DNA of 64,000 nucleotides from Blautia sp. Its GTDB lineage: Bacteria > Bacillota > Clostridia > Lachnospirales > Lachnospiraceae. The DNA lies in NCBI GenBank assembly GCA_017463155.1, contig JAFTPT010000011.1, positions 37,505 through 101,504 on the forward strand, written 5' to 3'. The stretch's first letter is position 1. Every line of letters begins with the position of its first letter. Below the pieces are notes generated by a model, which saw only the letters and a program-made list of their open reading frames with translations, was not told the DNA's origin and ran no database searches. Shown in pieces: positions 9,701 to 19,252 of this stretch. The position numbers and the translations under genes were made by a program.

Positions 9701-12700
9701 CGCTGAAGAACTCAGCATCTGTAACGACGTAGTAGTACACCGTCGTCGTGCCCACATCCGTGCGGGAATGGTCCTCATCCGGATGAGCCTTCAGGTATGT
9801 CTCCAGTTCCTCCCTGGTGTTCAGCTTTTCGTTCGCGAAGAAGATATCAAAGCCCTCGGTGTCCTGGGTCTCCACGTCGATACTGTGCGGTACGCCGTCA
9901 TACACGCCGCTGTAGCCGTGCGCCGTGAAGCCCCCGTTCAGGGAGACCGTATATTTTCCGTCGACGGTCGATATCTCGTAGTTGTCATCCGGCGTATAGA
10001 TGACCTCGACCGGATAGGTCTTGAGTGTCCCGCCCGCCGGCGTTCCAAGGACCAGCCTGATCCCGAGAGCATCCTTGTCGGCTTCGACGATGCCGCCGCT
10101 GATCTCATAGCCCAGCGAGGAGGCGTCCGTGATGTCCGGGCCCATGCCGTCATTCGCAGTGATGGTGATCGCGGCCGGAACGATCGTCAGTGTGCCGTTC
10201 TCCTTCCGCACATTGGTAAAGGAGCTCGTCACATCTTCGCCCGCGGCGTCTGTGATCACCGGATCACCGGCCACGTTGTCCGCCTGTCCGGCATTGGTCA
10301 GGCTGCCGGCAGCGCGTACGCTGATGGCAAACCCGTCGGGCAGTCCGGTAACGGTGACGCTGTCATCGGACAGCGGTGTCCCGTCGTAGGTCTTCTGTAC
10401 GGAGGCTGCGGTCAGGACGATCTCCGTGTCGTTAGCCGTGACAGTCAGCGTCCCCAGGTTCTCCTTCGTGATCTTGTAGTTGGAAGCCTTTGCGCTGTCC
10501 CAGGTGATCTCGTACGTGTTGTCGCTGCTTCCAACCGCGGTCCGGCTGCCGGTGGCGGTCACAGTCGCTGTCTCGCCCTCAACCAGGCCTTCGATGGAGG
10601 CGCCATCCGTCTTTACAAGCGCCGTACCGTCGTAGGCTTTGGAGGCGCTCGCGGTCGTGACGGTCAGCTCCTTCGGTGCAATGCTGAAGGAATGGGTCAG
10701 TACGCTGCCATCCTCCGGAAGCGCATAATTGTATGCTTTGTCGCCGGTCAGGCTTCCGGCCGTGGCCGTGTAGCCTTCACCTGCGTCGACCTCGGCGCCG
10801 TTCACCGTGACTTCAACTGCATCCTCATTCACAAGCCCCGTAACGGCGGCTGACGGTATCCGGCTCTTCCCGTTGTAGGTGAACGTGTCATCCGTCCATT
10901 CCAGTCCGACCGTTCGCTTATCAATGGTCAGATCCGCACCTTTGTATGTGATCGTGTAGTTATTTCCACCGTCCAGGGTGCCCTTAAGGATCGCGTAGCT
11001 GCCCACGTTTTCACCCGCTTCACGGGTCAGGGAGCCGGTCAGTGCGTCGTCGTACTCAAGGCCCTCTACGGTGTAAGTCAGCTCCGGATCTGCAGCCCCG
11101 TAGGTCTTCTCCTTCGCTTCCGCGGTCACGGTCACGTTCTTCGGGGTGATGACGATGTCCTTGCTGCCGCTTAAGAATTCATCCTCTGTCACGACATAAT
11201 AGTACACCGTGGTCGTGCCCACATCCGTGCGGGAATGGTCCTCATCCGGATGGGCTTTCAGGTATGCATCCAGCTCCTCTTTGGAGTTCAGCTGTTCGTT
11301 TGCAAAGAGTATATCAAAGCCCTCGGTGTCATGCGTCTCCACATCGATGCTGTGCGGTACGCCGTCATACACTCCGCTGTAACCATGGGCCGTAAAGCCG
11401 CCGTTCAGGGAGACCGTATACTTTCCGTCGACGGTCGATACCTCGTAGTTGTCATCCGGCGTATAGACGACCTCGACCGGATAGGTCTTGAGCGTCCCGC
11501 CCGTCGGCGTTCCAAGGGTCAGCCGGATGCCGAGCCCTTCCCTGTCGGCTTCGACGATGCCGCCGCTGATCTCGTAATCCAGCGAGGAAGCGTCCGTGAT
11601 GTCCGGTCCCATGCCGTCATGGGCGGTGATGGTGATCTTTGCCGGATCGATCGTCAGTGTGCCGTTCTCCTTCGTGATATTGGTAAAGAAGGTGGTCACG
11701 ACCTCGCCCCGGGCATTTTTGATCACGTATCCGTCATTAACGACGTTCTCCGCCTCTCCGGCGTTCGTGATCGTCCCGACGGCACTGGCACTGATGCTAA
11801 AGCCCTCCGGAAGTCCGCTCACGCTCACGCTGTCATCGGACAGCGGTTCTCCGTCATAGGTCTTCTGCGCGGAAGCCGCGGTCAGGATGATCGCGGTATC
11901 ATTCCCGGTAACCGTCAGCGTTCCTGTGGTTTCTTTTGTGATCGTGTAGTTGGACTCCTTCGCGCTTTCCCAGTCGATCGTATAGGTGTTGTCGCTGCTT
12001 CCTACCGGAGTCTGGCTTCCGGTGCAGACAATGGATGCCTTCTCGCCGTTCGCCAGGCCTTCGATGGAGGCCCCGTCGGTCTTGACAAGCGCCGTGCCGT
12101 CATAGGGTTTGGAAGCGCTTCCGGTCGTGACGGTCAGCTCCTTCGGCGCGATGGTGAGTGTACCGGGCACCAGATCCGTAACCATGTAACGGCCGCTGGT
12201 ATCGATGGTCTCACCCGGCGTCACGCCGGCAAAGGTAACGTCATAGTCTCCTGCGTCGATCCCGCTTCCTCTCGCGCTTACGTCCTTGAACGAAGCTTCA
12301 ACAGCTGTGCCGTCAGGGAGTCCTGCGGTATACCCTTCCGCCGTCTGTGTTTTTCCGGTATAGATACCATCCGCCGTAGTGGCCGTCAATGTCACATGCA
12401 GGTACCACTGGGCATACAGGGTCGTGTCCTCTTCAAATGCGGCCGAAGCCTTGTCATCGTAGGCCGTACCGCTTCCATCGGCCTTTGTGTTCCATCCCTT
12501 GAAGGAAGCATCCTCCCGGGTGAATGTGTTGGCACGAAGCACTCTCTGCTCACTAATGGGCAGGACCTGCTTTTCCATGGAACCTGTGCCGCCGTTTGCC
12601 TCGAAGGTGACAGTGACTCCCTTGACCAGGCGGGCCTCTCCCTGGTCGTTTTCGCTCACCGCATAGGCGGTATCATCGCTCGTGAAGTTTTCCTCCGAGC

Positions 12701-15700
12701 CATTGCCGGGAAGACCGTCGGTGAACACGCCGGGCTCCTGCATGGAAATGCCGATGGGATCACTGTTTGCCAGCGCATCGTCCACGGTGATGAGCGTGTC
12801 TTTTTCCAGGTAGACGTTGCTGTCCCCCTTGTCATCCATGTTGTCCGTAATGACAGAATTGCCGGAAAGCTTGAACGTGTTGCCCGATTCTATATAGACT
12901 CCTCCGCCTCCGGCATCCTCCTCAAGCTTGTCAGGATTAATGATGCGATTGCCGGTGATGCGGCCGCCGCTCATGGTAAAATCGCCGTCGCACTCTACAC
13001 CGCCGCCCACATCGTTGGCGGTATTCCCGGAAATTTCACCGTCTTCCATGGTGAAACTCGACTCGGTGTAAACACCGCCTCCTCCGACGCTGGCTTTGTT
13101 GCCGGAGATCACACCGCCCGTCATAATGAACTGACTATCTCCATAGGAAGCCACTCCACCGCCTCTTTCATCAGAGATATTATCACTGATGCTTCCGCTG
13201 TTCATGGTAAAGCTGCTCTCATCACCGATAATCACGCCGCCGCCATCTACATCGGCGGTATTTCCGCTAATGCGGCTGTTCGTCATAACAAGCGAACCGG
13301 ATCCCTTGATGCTCACGCCGCCGCCATACCAGTCCGCATAGTTGCCGCTGATCTCGGCGTTCGTAAGTGTAACGTCGGCCTCGCTGTATACACCGCCGCC
13401 CTCTCTCTCAGCTTCATTCTCACTGATGGTGCCGGTTTCCATGGTAAAGCCGTCTTCGCAATAAACGCCGCCGCCGTATCCGGCTGTATTCCCGCTGATG
13501 ACGCCGCCTTTCATGGACTCGCTGGTGGTACCTGCTTCCATTGTGAATTCGCCCTCGTTGAACACGCCGCCGCCATATGCATAATGGCGACCTGTTGCAT
13601 CCGTAGCGGAATTATCAGTAATGCTGCCACCCTTCATGACAAACACGCCGTCATATGAAACAAACACGCCACCGCCGCTGCAGCCGGGTTTGGTATACGG
13701 TTCAGCCTTCTCGAACAAGGCATTGTTTTCTGTGATGCTGCCGCCATTCATAATGAATTCGCCAACATCAACAAATACGCCTCCGCCATACGCTGCCTGA
13801 TTTTTACTGATGATAGCGCCTGTTTCCATCGTGAAGGCAGACTTATCATCGATGATATACACACCGCCGCCACAATAGTCGGAGGTGTTGCTGCTGATGC
13901 TGCCGCCGGTCATGGTGAAGCTGCCTTCCAGAATCGACACACCACCGCCGTCACCACCAGACTTGTTATCCGTGATACTGCCGCCGGTCATGGTGAAGGT
14001 ACTCGCATCCTTTTCCATGTACACGCCGCCGCCTCGGTCCCCGGCTGTATTGCCGGTGATACTTCCGCCGTTCAGGATCAGCGAGGCTCCGTCCATGATG
14101 ATGCCGCCGCCGTCTTCGAGATTATACCCTCCGGTGATCATGCCGGTCTTTTCAGCAGAAGAATCCTCCACGGTCAGGCTGCCCTTGACGGTGATAACAT
14201 TGCCGTCCTCCTGTGCCTCGGTAAGGCCACGGTCAAGCGTATAACCCGCCATATCAAGAGTGATGCTCTTGCCCTCGGGGATCAAAAGCGCAACATCGTC
14301 CTCTTCCGCCGTCACAGTGTCGGTCAGCGTGATGGTCGCGCCGCTTTCGGCCTCATCGATCTCTTTCTGCAGGAGTGCCCAGGGGGAGAGCCACTTCGCC
14401 TTCAGGGTGGTGTCAGACATCATGGGACCGTCAAAGTTGTACGTTCTGCCGTTCAGCTGCCACTCCTTGAAGCCGTAGCGTTCCCTGGTGGGATCCTCCG
14501 GCCGGACAGGCACCGCGCCCTTGATGAGCTTCTGCGGCTCCACCTCGCTGCCGCCGTTGCTGTCGAAGGTGACCGTAACGGCTGTATCCAGATAGGCCTC
14601 GTTCGCTTTGATGCCCACTGTGTAGCGTTCGTCGTCGCTGGTGAAGTTATCCGCCGTGCCTTTTCCGGAGAGTCCTGTGGTGAACACGCCGGTCTGCGAC
14701 GCCATGGTCACGCCGACACTTGCGGTATCATCCAGTTTGCCGGCAATCCTGATCTCTGCATCGGATTCCAGCTTGACGTTTTCGGTTTTGCCATTGGCCG
14801 TATTGTCCTGAATGACGGGACTGCCGGACAGGTTGAAGGTGCCGAATTCATCACACAGCACTCCGCCGCCGTAGGTCGCTTCGTTTCCGCTGATGGTACC
14901 GCCGCTCATGGTGAATGTCGCGCCGAAACCGATCTGCACGCCGCCTCCGTAGGTGCCCTTGTTGCCGGAGATCGTGCCGCCGTCCAGGGTGAACGTACCT
15001 TCCACAAATATACCGCCGCCTGTGCCGGTATTGCTTCCGCCCGTGATGACACCGCCGCCCACGGAATCGGTGACAGTCAGACCGCCGTTGACGGTGATGA
15101 CGTTGCCTTCCTCCTCTGCCTCGTCGAGGTTACGGTTCAAGGTGCAGCCGGCCAGGTCGATCGTAATACTCTTGCCATCGGGGATCGTGAGAACAACATC
15201 ATCATCCCGCGCCGTCACATTGCCGGTCAGCGTGATGATCGCGCCGTCCTCGGCCTCGTCAATTTCTTTCTGCAGATCGACCCACTCATTGCTCCAATGC
15301 GCCACCAGTGTGATATCCCTGGTGATCGGGGTATTTTCAAAATCAAAGTCCTCGCCATCAAGCCGCCAGCCCAGGAACTCCCTTCCCTCCATAGTGGGTG
15401 CGGGAACGGGGACCATGGCGTGCGCGCCTTTCAGCGCATGCTGGTTGGAAACCTTGCTGCCTCCGTAGGAATCAAAGGTGATGGCATACTCCGGGCGCTC
15501 CCAACGGGCCGTGACGGTCGTATTCCCCTCGACGGTGATGGTCTCCAGCGGCTGCTTCAGGTGATCCTGATCCAGGCCTACCTGCCAGCCGACAAAATCA
15601 TGCCATTCCGGTTCGGTGAATTTGCAGGGCGGCAGGGGGTATTTTTCTCCCACGCCTGCCTCGCCGGGCTCCATTTCGCCGGTACCATCGCCCGGATCAA

Positions 15701-18700
15701 AGGTGATCACATAAGGTGCTTTCCACTGGGCGACAGCGGTCACGTCCGCATCGATGGTAACGGGCTCCGCCTCCTGATAGGTCTTCTCACCGATCTTCCA
15801 GCCACTGAAGATCCTGCCATCCGGGCCGGTAAAGAGGCACTCGGGCAGCGCCATTGCCCTTCCTTTCGCGATAAACCTGTCTTCCATGGCACCCGTGCCG
15901 CCGTTCGCGTCAAAGGTAATGCGGTTTCCGTCCTCCTGATAACCACAGACCATGCACACGCCTGCATCGTCAAAATCGTGCGCTTCGCCTGCGAACACCT
16001 GGTTGCAGTATGCGCAGGGCGCACGCAGGTGCCACGTTTTCGTGATCTCGGTAAAGCGAATGGTCTTAAGCTCGCTGTCCTTGACCGGCTCCCACGGATG
16101 ATCGCACTCCCCGTCGATGCGGGCATAGTGTCGGTACTGGCAGGCCGACTCCCGTCCTTCCGCGGTAAACGGGTCGTTTTTGAGGGCTTCCTCTTCACTC
16201 CAGCCGGCATGCACCCACATGCCGTTCTTAAATTTGATATGCCCGTATTCTTTGTCGTTATCACCATGGCCAATGGCGCTGCTTTTGCCTCCGCCGGACT
16301 GGGCGATCACAACGCCTCCGTTGATCTGTACCTCGTCGCAGCCCTCGCCGCCGCCGCCCCAAAATCCCTCCGCGCCGCCGCCGATACCCGCCGCCTTGGG
16401 ACCGCCTTTGGCGATGACGGTACCGCCGTTGATGATGACATGGGTAGTCGTGCCACTACAGCTATAATTACCGCCGATACCTGCGCCGCCACAGCCGTCC
16501 TTTCCGCCACCTGTCGCCTTGAGCATGCCGCCGTTGATGGTCAATGTTCCGTTGGCGGCGAGACAGATACCAGCGCCGCCGTTGTCCTTATGGCTGCTAT
16601 TGGATGTATGCGTACCTCCTTGCGCGGTGACATCGCCTCCATTGATGGTCAATCTTTTGCTTTGAATGCCGGGATATTCATGGTTCGCGCAGGTTGATAT
16701 CACTTCGCCGCCATTGATCGTGACTTCCGTGACGTATATACCCGCTATTGCGCCAAGAGCATTGACCGTCCCCTCTCCATCGATGGTGAGCTTTATACCG
16801 TTGATGCCGGCACCTGAACGCCCTGTGAGTCTGATCAGACTCTCCTTTTTCTTCCCCCCGTCGATGGTCACTTTATTCGTGCTGCTTATGCCATAAGTAT
16901 ATCCTACGACTGTCACTTGACTGGATGTGATCTTCACCGTATCAACCTGAATCCCACATTGTTTCGTACTTGTGACATTCACCACGGCGTTCTCGATCGT
17001 AAGAGAGACACTACCTTCACTATAATAGCCAAGGCCGATGCCCGTATCTCCGCCTGTCACCGTGACATCGCCGCCGGTGATCTTGATGATCAACTCCCCG
17101 CTGTACGTACAATGACTTCCACCGCCGATGCCCGCTCCCCCATATATTCTTCCTGCTCCACCGGTCACCGTAACCGTACCGCCGGTAATCTCGATCGGGC
17201 CCATCGATGTGGTTTTTTCTGTTCCACCGATTCCCGCAGCACGACAAGAACCCAAAGCTTCCACCACTCCGCCGTTGATCGTAATGCCGGTATAGCCGGG
17301 TCCATTTTTACCAGCGCCGATGCCCGCGCTGCCCGGGTGATCAATATATCTACGCGCCTTGGCCGTGATATTGCCGCCGTTGATGGTGATGGCTCCGGCA
17401 AACTTGTCATCCTTTCCGCCAATGGCCGCGTAATCGTAGCTGCTGGTTATATCTGCCACCAGCTTGCCCATATCCTTGCCTGTACTCTGGGCCCATATGG
17501 TCAGCGAGGCGTCCTGCTTGACGTAGATGCCCAGGTTGGGCCTTAAGGTCTTGCCGTCGCACAGGATCAGGTTGACGTTTCCGGAAACCTCCATGTTTTC
17601 GGAGAAGGACACGTCCTCTGTGACCGCGTACCAGCCATTGTCCAGATTCTTCTCCGTGACCGGTCTGCAGTCCACGGGGCCTTTCGCGTTACCCTTCGCG
17701 TCCACATAGCTGATGGATACGGTCTGGCCGGCGCCCACGGCCGCCAGCGTCACATTGTACAGAGAAAAGCTGTCGGTCAGCGCCGTGACCGTGTCGCCGG
17801 ATTCGCTCACGATGTCCAGTGTCTCGGCGGTCATGCCGCCGTCGTCTTCATGGATGTGGTACACACTGGCTTCGATGCCTTCCTCTGCCGCTTCGGCAAG
17901 TGCGAAGGAAACCTGGACGTCAAAGCCCTCGGCGGGCTGCAGCTCGCTGCCCTCCGGGTCCAGCATACTGATGTCAAAGGTGTAGGAAGCGATCACATCC
18001 TGTTCATCGCTTTTTGTCTCGTCGCTGTCCTGCCCGTCCTGTTCTTCCCGGACGTCCGCCACTGCCTCGTCCACAGCGCCTGCCGTCTCGGCGGAGACCT
18101 TTTTTACGGACAGCTCCGCGTCCTCGGGGAACGCGCCCGCCTCGTAGCGCACCGTAACGGTCACGCCGCCCACGGTCGCGGATTGTTCGAGAACCGCGGC
18201 CTCCGAAGGATCTGCTCCGGCGAGGGAGACGATCTCCTCCGGTGCTTCGGCCGTCTCCGGCATATAGATCACAGTCATAAGGTCATACACCGTCAGCGAA
18301 GACAAAGTAAACGCCGCCTGATCCTTCTGAACATCGATATCGGCAGGGATGATCTCCACGTCTTCCAGCTCGCTGTCCCACCTGTACAGACAGGAGGAGA
18401 TCTCCGAATCCGGATACTCTTCCTGAAGTTCGGACAGCCCTGCTTCCTCGATCAGCACATTCGCGGAACCGTTCATCTCCGCGCCGGAAAAGCTGTACAG
18501 ACTATGCTGAACGATCGTCTGCTCTGCGGGAACAATGCCTTCCGCAGCTTCCACCTTCTGCGCGATCTCCTCGTCAAAGACCTTTTGGATGACCAGGACG
18601 GTCCCCGGAGCAAAAACACCCGCGTCCGCCGTGACGCTGAACTGCACGTCTTCAATCCGTACCGTCTGTTCGAACGGCACCGGTTCTTCATCTGCGTCTG

Positions 18701-19028
18701 GCTCCGCTTCCGACGTGAGTCCATCCGAAAGAAGCTCTTCTTCGCCCCATGCCTGAACATCCGCCGCGTTATCATCCGCCTCCGGCTCCGCGGGCAGGTC
18801 ATACTGCACCTCATCGCCCGTCAGATCACCGTTTGCCGGGACGGTCTCTTCGTTCCGGAATGGCGCCTCTTCGTCCGTCAGGACAGCTCCTTCCGTATCG
18901 ATTTCCTCCGCGTCGGCCGCTGCGGATGAATAGCTTTCCGCATAAGCTGTAAGTCCGGGATTGCTGACCGCAAGCAGTCCACTCAGCATCATGGCCGGGA
19001 TACGTCTTATCAACATCTCTTTCGTCAT
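6723..19028 (-). CDS. giant mosaic cell-surface protein with C-terminal wall anchor
   Basis: About 4,101 residues. ATG 19028 (MTKEMLIRR) is chosen because AAGGGG lies 8 bases upstream and a signal peptide follows directly; the frame also opens 26 codons earlier. Order seen: signal peptide; acidic N-terminal region to about 475; right-handed beta-helix of TINGG repeats (about 485-945); three InlB-type repeats ending in W (about 1030-1250); a short beta-helix and a fourth InlB repeat; a long beta-helix of GGGVY/FTMxGGSI coils (about 1560-2080); a fifth InlB repeat; MBG/YDG-type beta-sandwich repeats (about 2200-3755); Thr/Pro stalk (about 3756-3937); a last beta domain; then ARTGDDSQ, a membrane helix and RKKQK. 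ARTGD resembles the XXTGD sortase signal of Lachnospiraceae. Probable adhesin or polymer-binding surface protein; ligand unknown. No enzyme domain is seen. Confidence 0.9.
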   Translation of the reverse strand: MTKEMLIRRIPAMMLSGLLAVSNPGLTAYAESYSSAAADAEEIDTEGAVLTDEEAPFRNEETVPANGDLTGDEVQYDLPAEPEADDNAADVQAWGEEELLSDGLTSEAEPDADEEPVPFEQTVRIEDVQFSVTADAGVFAPGTVLVIQKVFDEEIAQKVEAAEGIVPAEQTIVQHSLYSFSGAEMNGSANVLIEEAGLSELQEEYPDSEISSCLYRWDSELEDVEIIPADIDVQKDQAAFTLSSLTVYDLMTVIYMPETAEAPEEIVSLAGADPSEAAVLEQSATVGGVTVTVRYEAGAFPEDAELSVKKVSAETAGAVDEAVADVREEQDGQDSDETKSDEQDVIASYTFDISMLDPEGSELQPAEGFDVQVSFALAEAAEEGIEASVYHIHEDDGGMTAETLDIVSESGDTVTALTDSFSLYNVTLAAVGAGQTVSISYVDAKGNAKGPVDCRPVTEKNLDNGWYAVTEDVSFSENMEVSGNVNLILCDGKTLRPNLGIYVKQDASLTIWAQSTGKDMGKLVADITSSYDYAAIGGKDDKFAGAITINGGNITAKARRYIDHPGSAGIGAGKNGPGYTGITINGGVVEALGSCRAAGIGGTEKTTSMGPIEITGGTVTVTGGAGRIYGGAGIGGGSHCTYSGELIIKITGGDVTVTGGDTGIGLGYYSEGSVSLTIENAVVNVTSTKQCGIQVDTVKITSSQVTVVGYTYGISSTNKVTIDGGKKKESLIRLTGRSGAGINGIKLTIDGEGTVNALGAIAGIYVTEVTINGGEVISTCANHEYPGIQSKRLTINGGDVTAQGGTHTSNSSHKDNGGAGICLAANGTLTINGGMLKATGGGKDGCGGAGIGGNYSCSGTTTHVIINGGTVIAKGGPKAAGIGGGAEGFWGGGGEGCDEVQINGGVVIAQSGGGKSSAIGHGDNDKEYGHIKFKNGMWVHAGWSEEEALKNDPFTAEGRESACQYRHYARIDGECDHPWEPVKDSELKTIRFTEITKTWHLRAPCAYCNQVFAGEAHDFDDAGVCMVCGYQEDGNRITFDANGGTGAMEDRFIAKGRAMALPECLFTGPDGRIFSGWKIGEKTYQEAEPVTIDADVTAVAQWKAPYVITFDPGDGTGEMEPGEAGVGEKYPLPPCKFTEPEWHDFVGWQVGLDQDHLKQPLETITVEGNTTVTARWERPEYAITFDSYGGSKVSNQHALKGAHAMVPVPAPTMEGREFLGWRLDGEDFDFENTPITRDITLVAHWSNEWVDLQKEIDEAEDGAIITLTGNVTARDDDVVLTIPDGKSITIDLAGCTLNRNLDEAEEEGNVITVNGGLTVTDSVGGGVITGGSNTGTGGGIFVEGTFTLDGGTISGNKGTYGGGVQIGFGATFTMSGGTISGNEATYGGGVLCDEFGTFNLSGSPVIQDNTANGKTENVKLESDAEIRIAGKLDDTASVGVTMASQTGVFTTGLSGKGTADNFTSDDERYTVGIKANEAYLDTAVTVTFDSNGGSEVEPQKLIKGAVPVRPEDPTRERYGFKEWQLNGRTYNFDGPMMSDTTLKAKWLSPWALLQKEIDEAESGATITLTDTVTAEEDDVALLIPEGKSITLDMAGYTLDRGLTEAQEDGNVITVKGSLTVEDSSAEKTGMITGGYNLEDGGGIIMDGASLILNGGSITGNTAGDRGGGVYMEKDASTFTMTGGSITDNKSGGDGGGVSILEGSFTMTGGSISSNTSDYCGGGVYIIDDKSAFTMETGAIISKNQAAYGGGVFVDVGEFIMNGGSITENNALFEKAEPYTKPGCSGGGVFVSYDGVFVMKGGSITDNSATDATGRHYAYGGGVFNEGEFTMEAGTTSESMKGGVISGNTAGYGGGVYCEDGFTMETGTISENEAEREGGGVYSEADVTLTNAEISGNYADWYGGGVSIKGSGSLVMTNSRISGNTADVDGGGVIIGDESSFTMNSGSISDNISDERGGGVASYGDSQFIMTGGVISGNKASVGGGGVYTESSFTMEDGEISGNTANDVGGGVECDGDFTMSGGRITGNRIINPDKLEEDAGGGGVYIESGNTFKLSGNSVITDNMDDKGDSNVYLEKDTLITVDDALANSDPIGISMQEPGVFTDGLPGNGSEENFTSDDTAYAVSENDQGEARLVKGVTVTFEANGGTGSMEKQVLPISEQRVLRANTFTREDASFKGWNTKADGSGTAYDDKASAAFEEDTTLYAQWYLHVTLTATTADGIYTGKTQTAEGYTAGLPDGTAVEASFKDVSARGSGIDAGDYDVTFAGVTPGETIDTSGRYMVTDLVPGTLTIAPKELTVTTGSASKPYDGTALVKTDGASIEGLANGEKASIVCTGSQTPVGSSDNTYTIDWESAKESNYTITKETTGTLTVTGNDTAIILTAASAQKTYDGEPLSDDSVSVSGLPEGFSISASAVGTITNAGEAENVVNDGYVIKNARGEVVTTFFTNITKENGTLTIDPAKITITAHDGMGPDITDASSLDYEISGGIVEADREGLGIRLTLGTPTGGTLKTYPVEVVYTPDDNYEVSTVDGKYTVSLNGGFTAHGYSGVYDGVPHSIDVETHDTEGFDILFANEQLNSKEELDAYLKAHPDEDHSRTDVGTTTVYYYVVTEDEFLSGSKDIVITPKNVTVTAEAKEKTYGAADPELTYTVEGLEYDDALTGSLTREAGENVGSYAILKGTLDGGNNYTITYKGADLTIDKRTVGLEWTDDTFTYNGKSRIPSAAVTGLVNEDAVEVTVNGAEVDAGEGYTATAGSLTGDKAYNYALPEDGSVLTHSFSIAPKELTVTTASASKAYDGTALVKTDGASIEGLVEGETATVTATGSRTAVGSSDNTYEITWDSAKASNYKITKENLGTLTVTANDTEIVLTAASVQKTYDGTPLSDDSVTVTGLPDGFAISVRAAGSLTNAGQADNVAGDPVITDAAGEDVTSSFTNVRKENGTLTIVPAAITITANDGMGPDITDASSLGYEISGGIVEADKDALGIRLVLGTPAGGTLKTYPVEVIYTPDDNYEISTVDGKYTVSLNGGFTAHGYSGVYDGVPHSIDVETQDTEGFDIFFANEKLNTREELETYLKAHPDEDHSRTDVGTTTVYYYVVTDAEFFSGSKDIVITPKIVTVTADAKKKTYGDTDPELTYKSEGLEDGDTLTGALTREAGENVGSYAVLQGNLDAGKNYTIVYTGADLTIKKRTVGLTWTGDAFTYNGESQAPKAVVTGLVNSDAVEVTVTGAEVAAGEGYTVKAESLTGEKAGNYALPEDKSVTTHAFTIAPKELTVTTASASKPYDGTALVKTDGAKINGLVKSETADVKANGSRTEVGSSDNTYELTWGTAKASNYKVTKEDLGTLTVTKNDAEIVLTAASAQKTYDGTPLSESTVTASGLPEGFTVSAAAAGSITNAGQAENVVSDGYVIKNAAGKDVTACFTNVKKENGTLTIKPAKITITANDGMGPDITDASSLDYEISGDLVEKDRAGLQVQLQLGTSEDTLPKVYPIEVSCAPNANYDITTVNGKYTVHEDVEFTAHGYSGAYDGVEHGIEVEVTKGNPEIIFADEKLDTLQEVKEYAAAHSGDSYGGKDAGTYTFYYYVMLDDGMFVSGSKEIVIEPKELSVTADEKEKTYGDKDPELTYTVEGLEYDDTLTGALDREAGENVGSYAILQGTLDAGKNYTIMYEGADLTINKRTVTVTADPKTKTEGNVDPALTYTAENLVEGDTLSGALARESGEAAGRYAILQGTLDAGANYTIAYTGADLTITAKPTPTPTEAPEPTQKPEDTVTPTPTEKPEPTQKPEDIVTPTPTERPEDTVTPTPTEAPEDTVTPTPTEAPEDTVTPTPTEKPEDTVTPTPTEAPEDTVTPTPTEAPEDTVTPTPTDKPVDTVTPTPTDKPVDTVTPTPTEAPEDTVTPTPTEAPEDTVTPTPTEAPEDTVTPTPTEEPEEITYTFVSGDGGKWKKGSTATLDFVVKRNEDDSQTFSLFTGIEIDGDEVSADDYDAEAGSVKISLKPSYLKTLSKGKHTIKALFTDGSAEAEFRVTTDSSDDSGSDDDNSGSTGRGSGSSLSDDADAGAARTGDDSQPFQWLMLLLLSMAAIMVTGLTLRKKQK
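7215..7760 (-). repeat. 36-bp tandem repeat coding for Thr/Pro stalk
   Basis: About fourteen units, mostly 36 bases, encode variants of the 12-residue unit PTPTEAPEDTVT, with EKPEPTQ and DKPVDTV variants. The stretch lies between the last MBG-type domain and the membrane-proximal domain, so it probably works as an extended wall-spanning spacer. Near-identical neighbours suggest recent expansion and variable copy number. Confidence 0.9.
9187..12146 (-). repeat. long in-gene repeat, period about 1,467-1,470 bp
   Basis: The segment coding for KELTVTT...SASKPYDG recurs with starts at 9187, 10654 and 12124 (plus-strand coordinates of the same motif), giving periods of 1,467 and 1,470 bases. Each period encodes a string of MBG/YDG-like beta domains including TAHGYSGVYDGVPHSIDVET and KTYG-DPELTY. 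A diverged partial copy continues to about 8,130. The copies are highly similar at DNA level, which would allow recombination and length change. Confidence 0.85.
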
Positions 19029-19124
19029 CTCAAATTCCCCTTTTTGTCTATAGATTTCAAGCAAAAAACCATATAAAATGATCACTTCAGCACTAAAAAA
19101 GGGCACAAAATCCCTAGTGTGGAT

Positions 19125-19153
19125 ATTATACCATACAACGCCCGATAATGCAA
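19125..19153 (-). promoter_or_regulatory. promoter of giant surface-protein gene
   Basis: TTGCAT (19148-19153), 17 bases, TATAAT (19125-19130) on the minus strand. It lies about 100 bases before the chosen ATG, just after the tsf terminator. Confidence 0.7.
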
Positions 19154-19177
19154 ACTTCTCCGATGGAATTGTACAGC

Positions 19178-19209
19178 GAAAAAGGCTGCCGCACTTTCGT
19201 GCGGCAGCC
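19178..19209 (-). terminator. rho-independent terminator of rpsB-tsf
   Basis: An 11-bp perfect stem (GGCTGCCGCAC) with a GAAA tetraloop is followed by TTTTT on the minus strand, 45 bases after the tsf stop codon. Confidence 0.93.
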
Positions 19210-19252
19210 TCCGGTACACTGCTTTTAAACCCTTATGAAACGGAATCCTTTA

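Noticed and set aside
8316-10853. Very long plus-strand frame of about 845 codons, plus similar long frames at 11235-13658 and 15297-16697
   Set aside because: They lie antisense to the giant surface-protein gene, whose repeats and GC bias keep the reverse frames open. They have no convincing SD and no family features.
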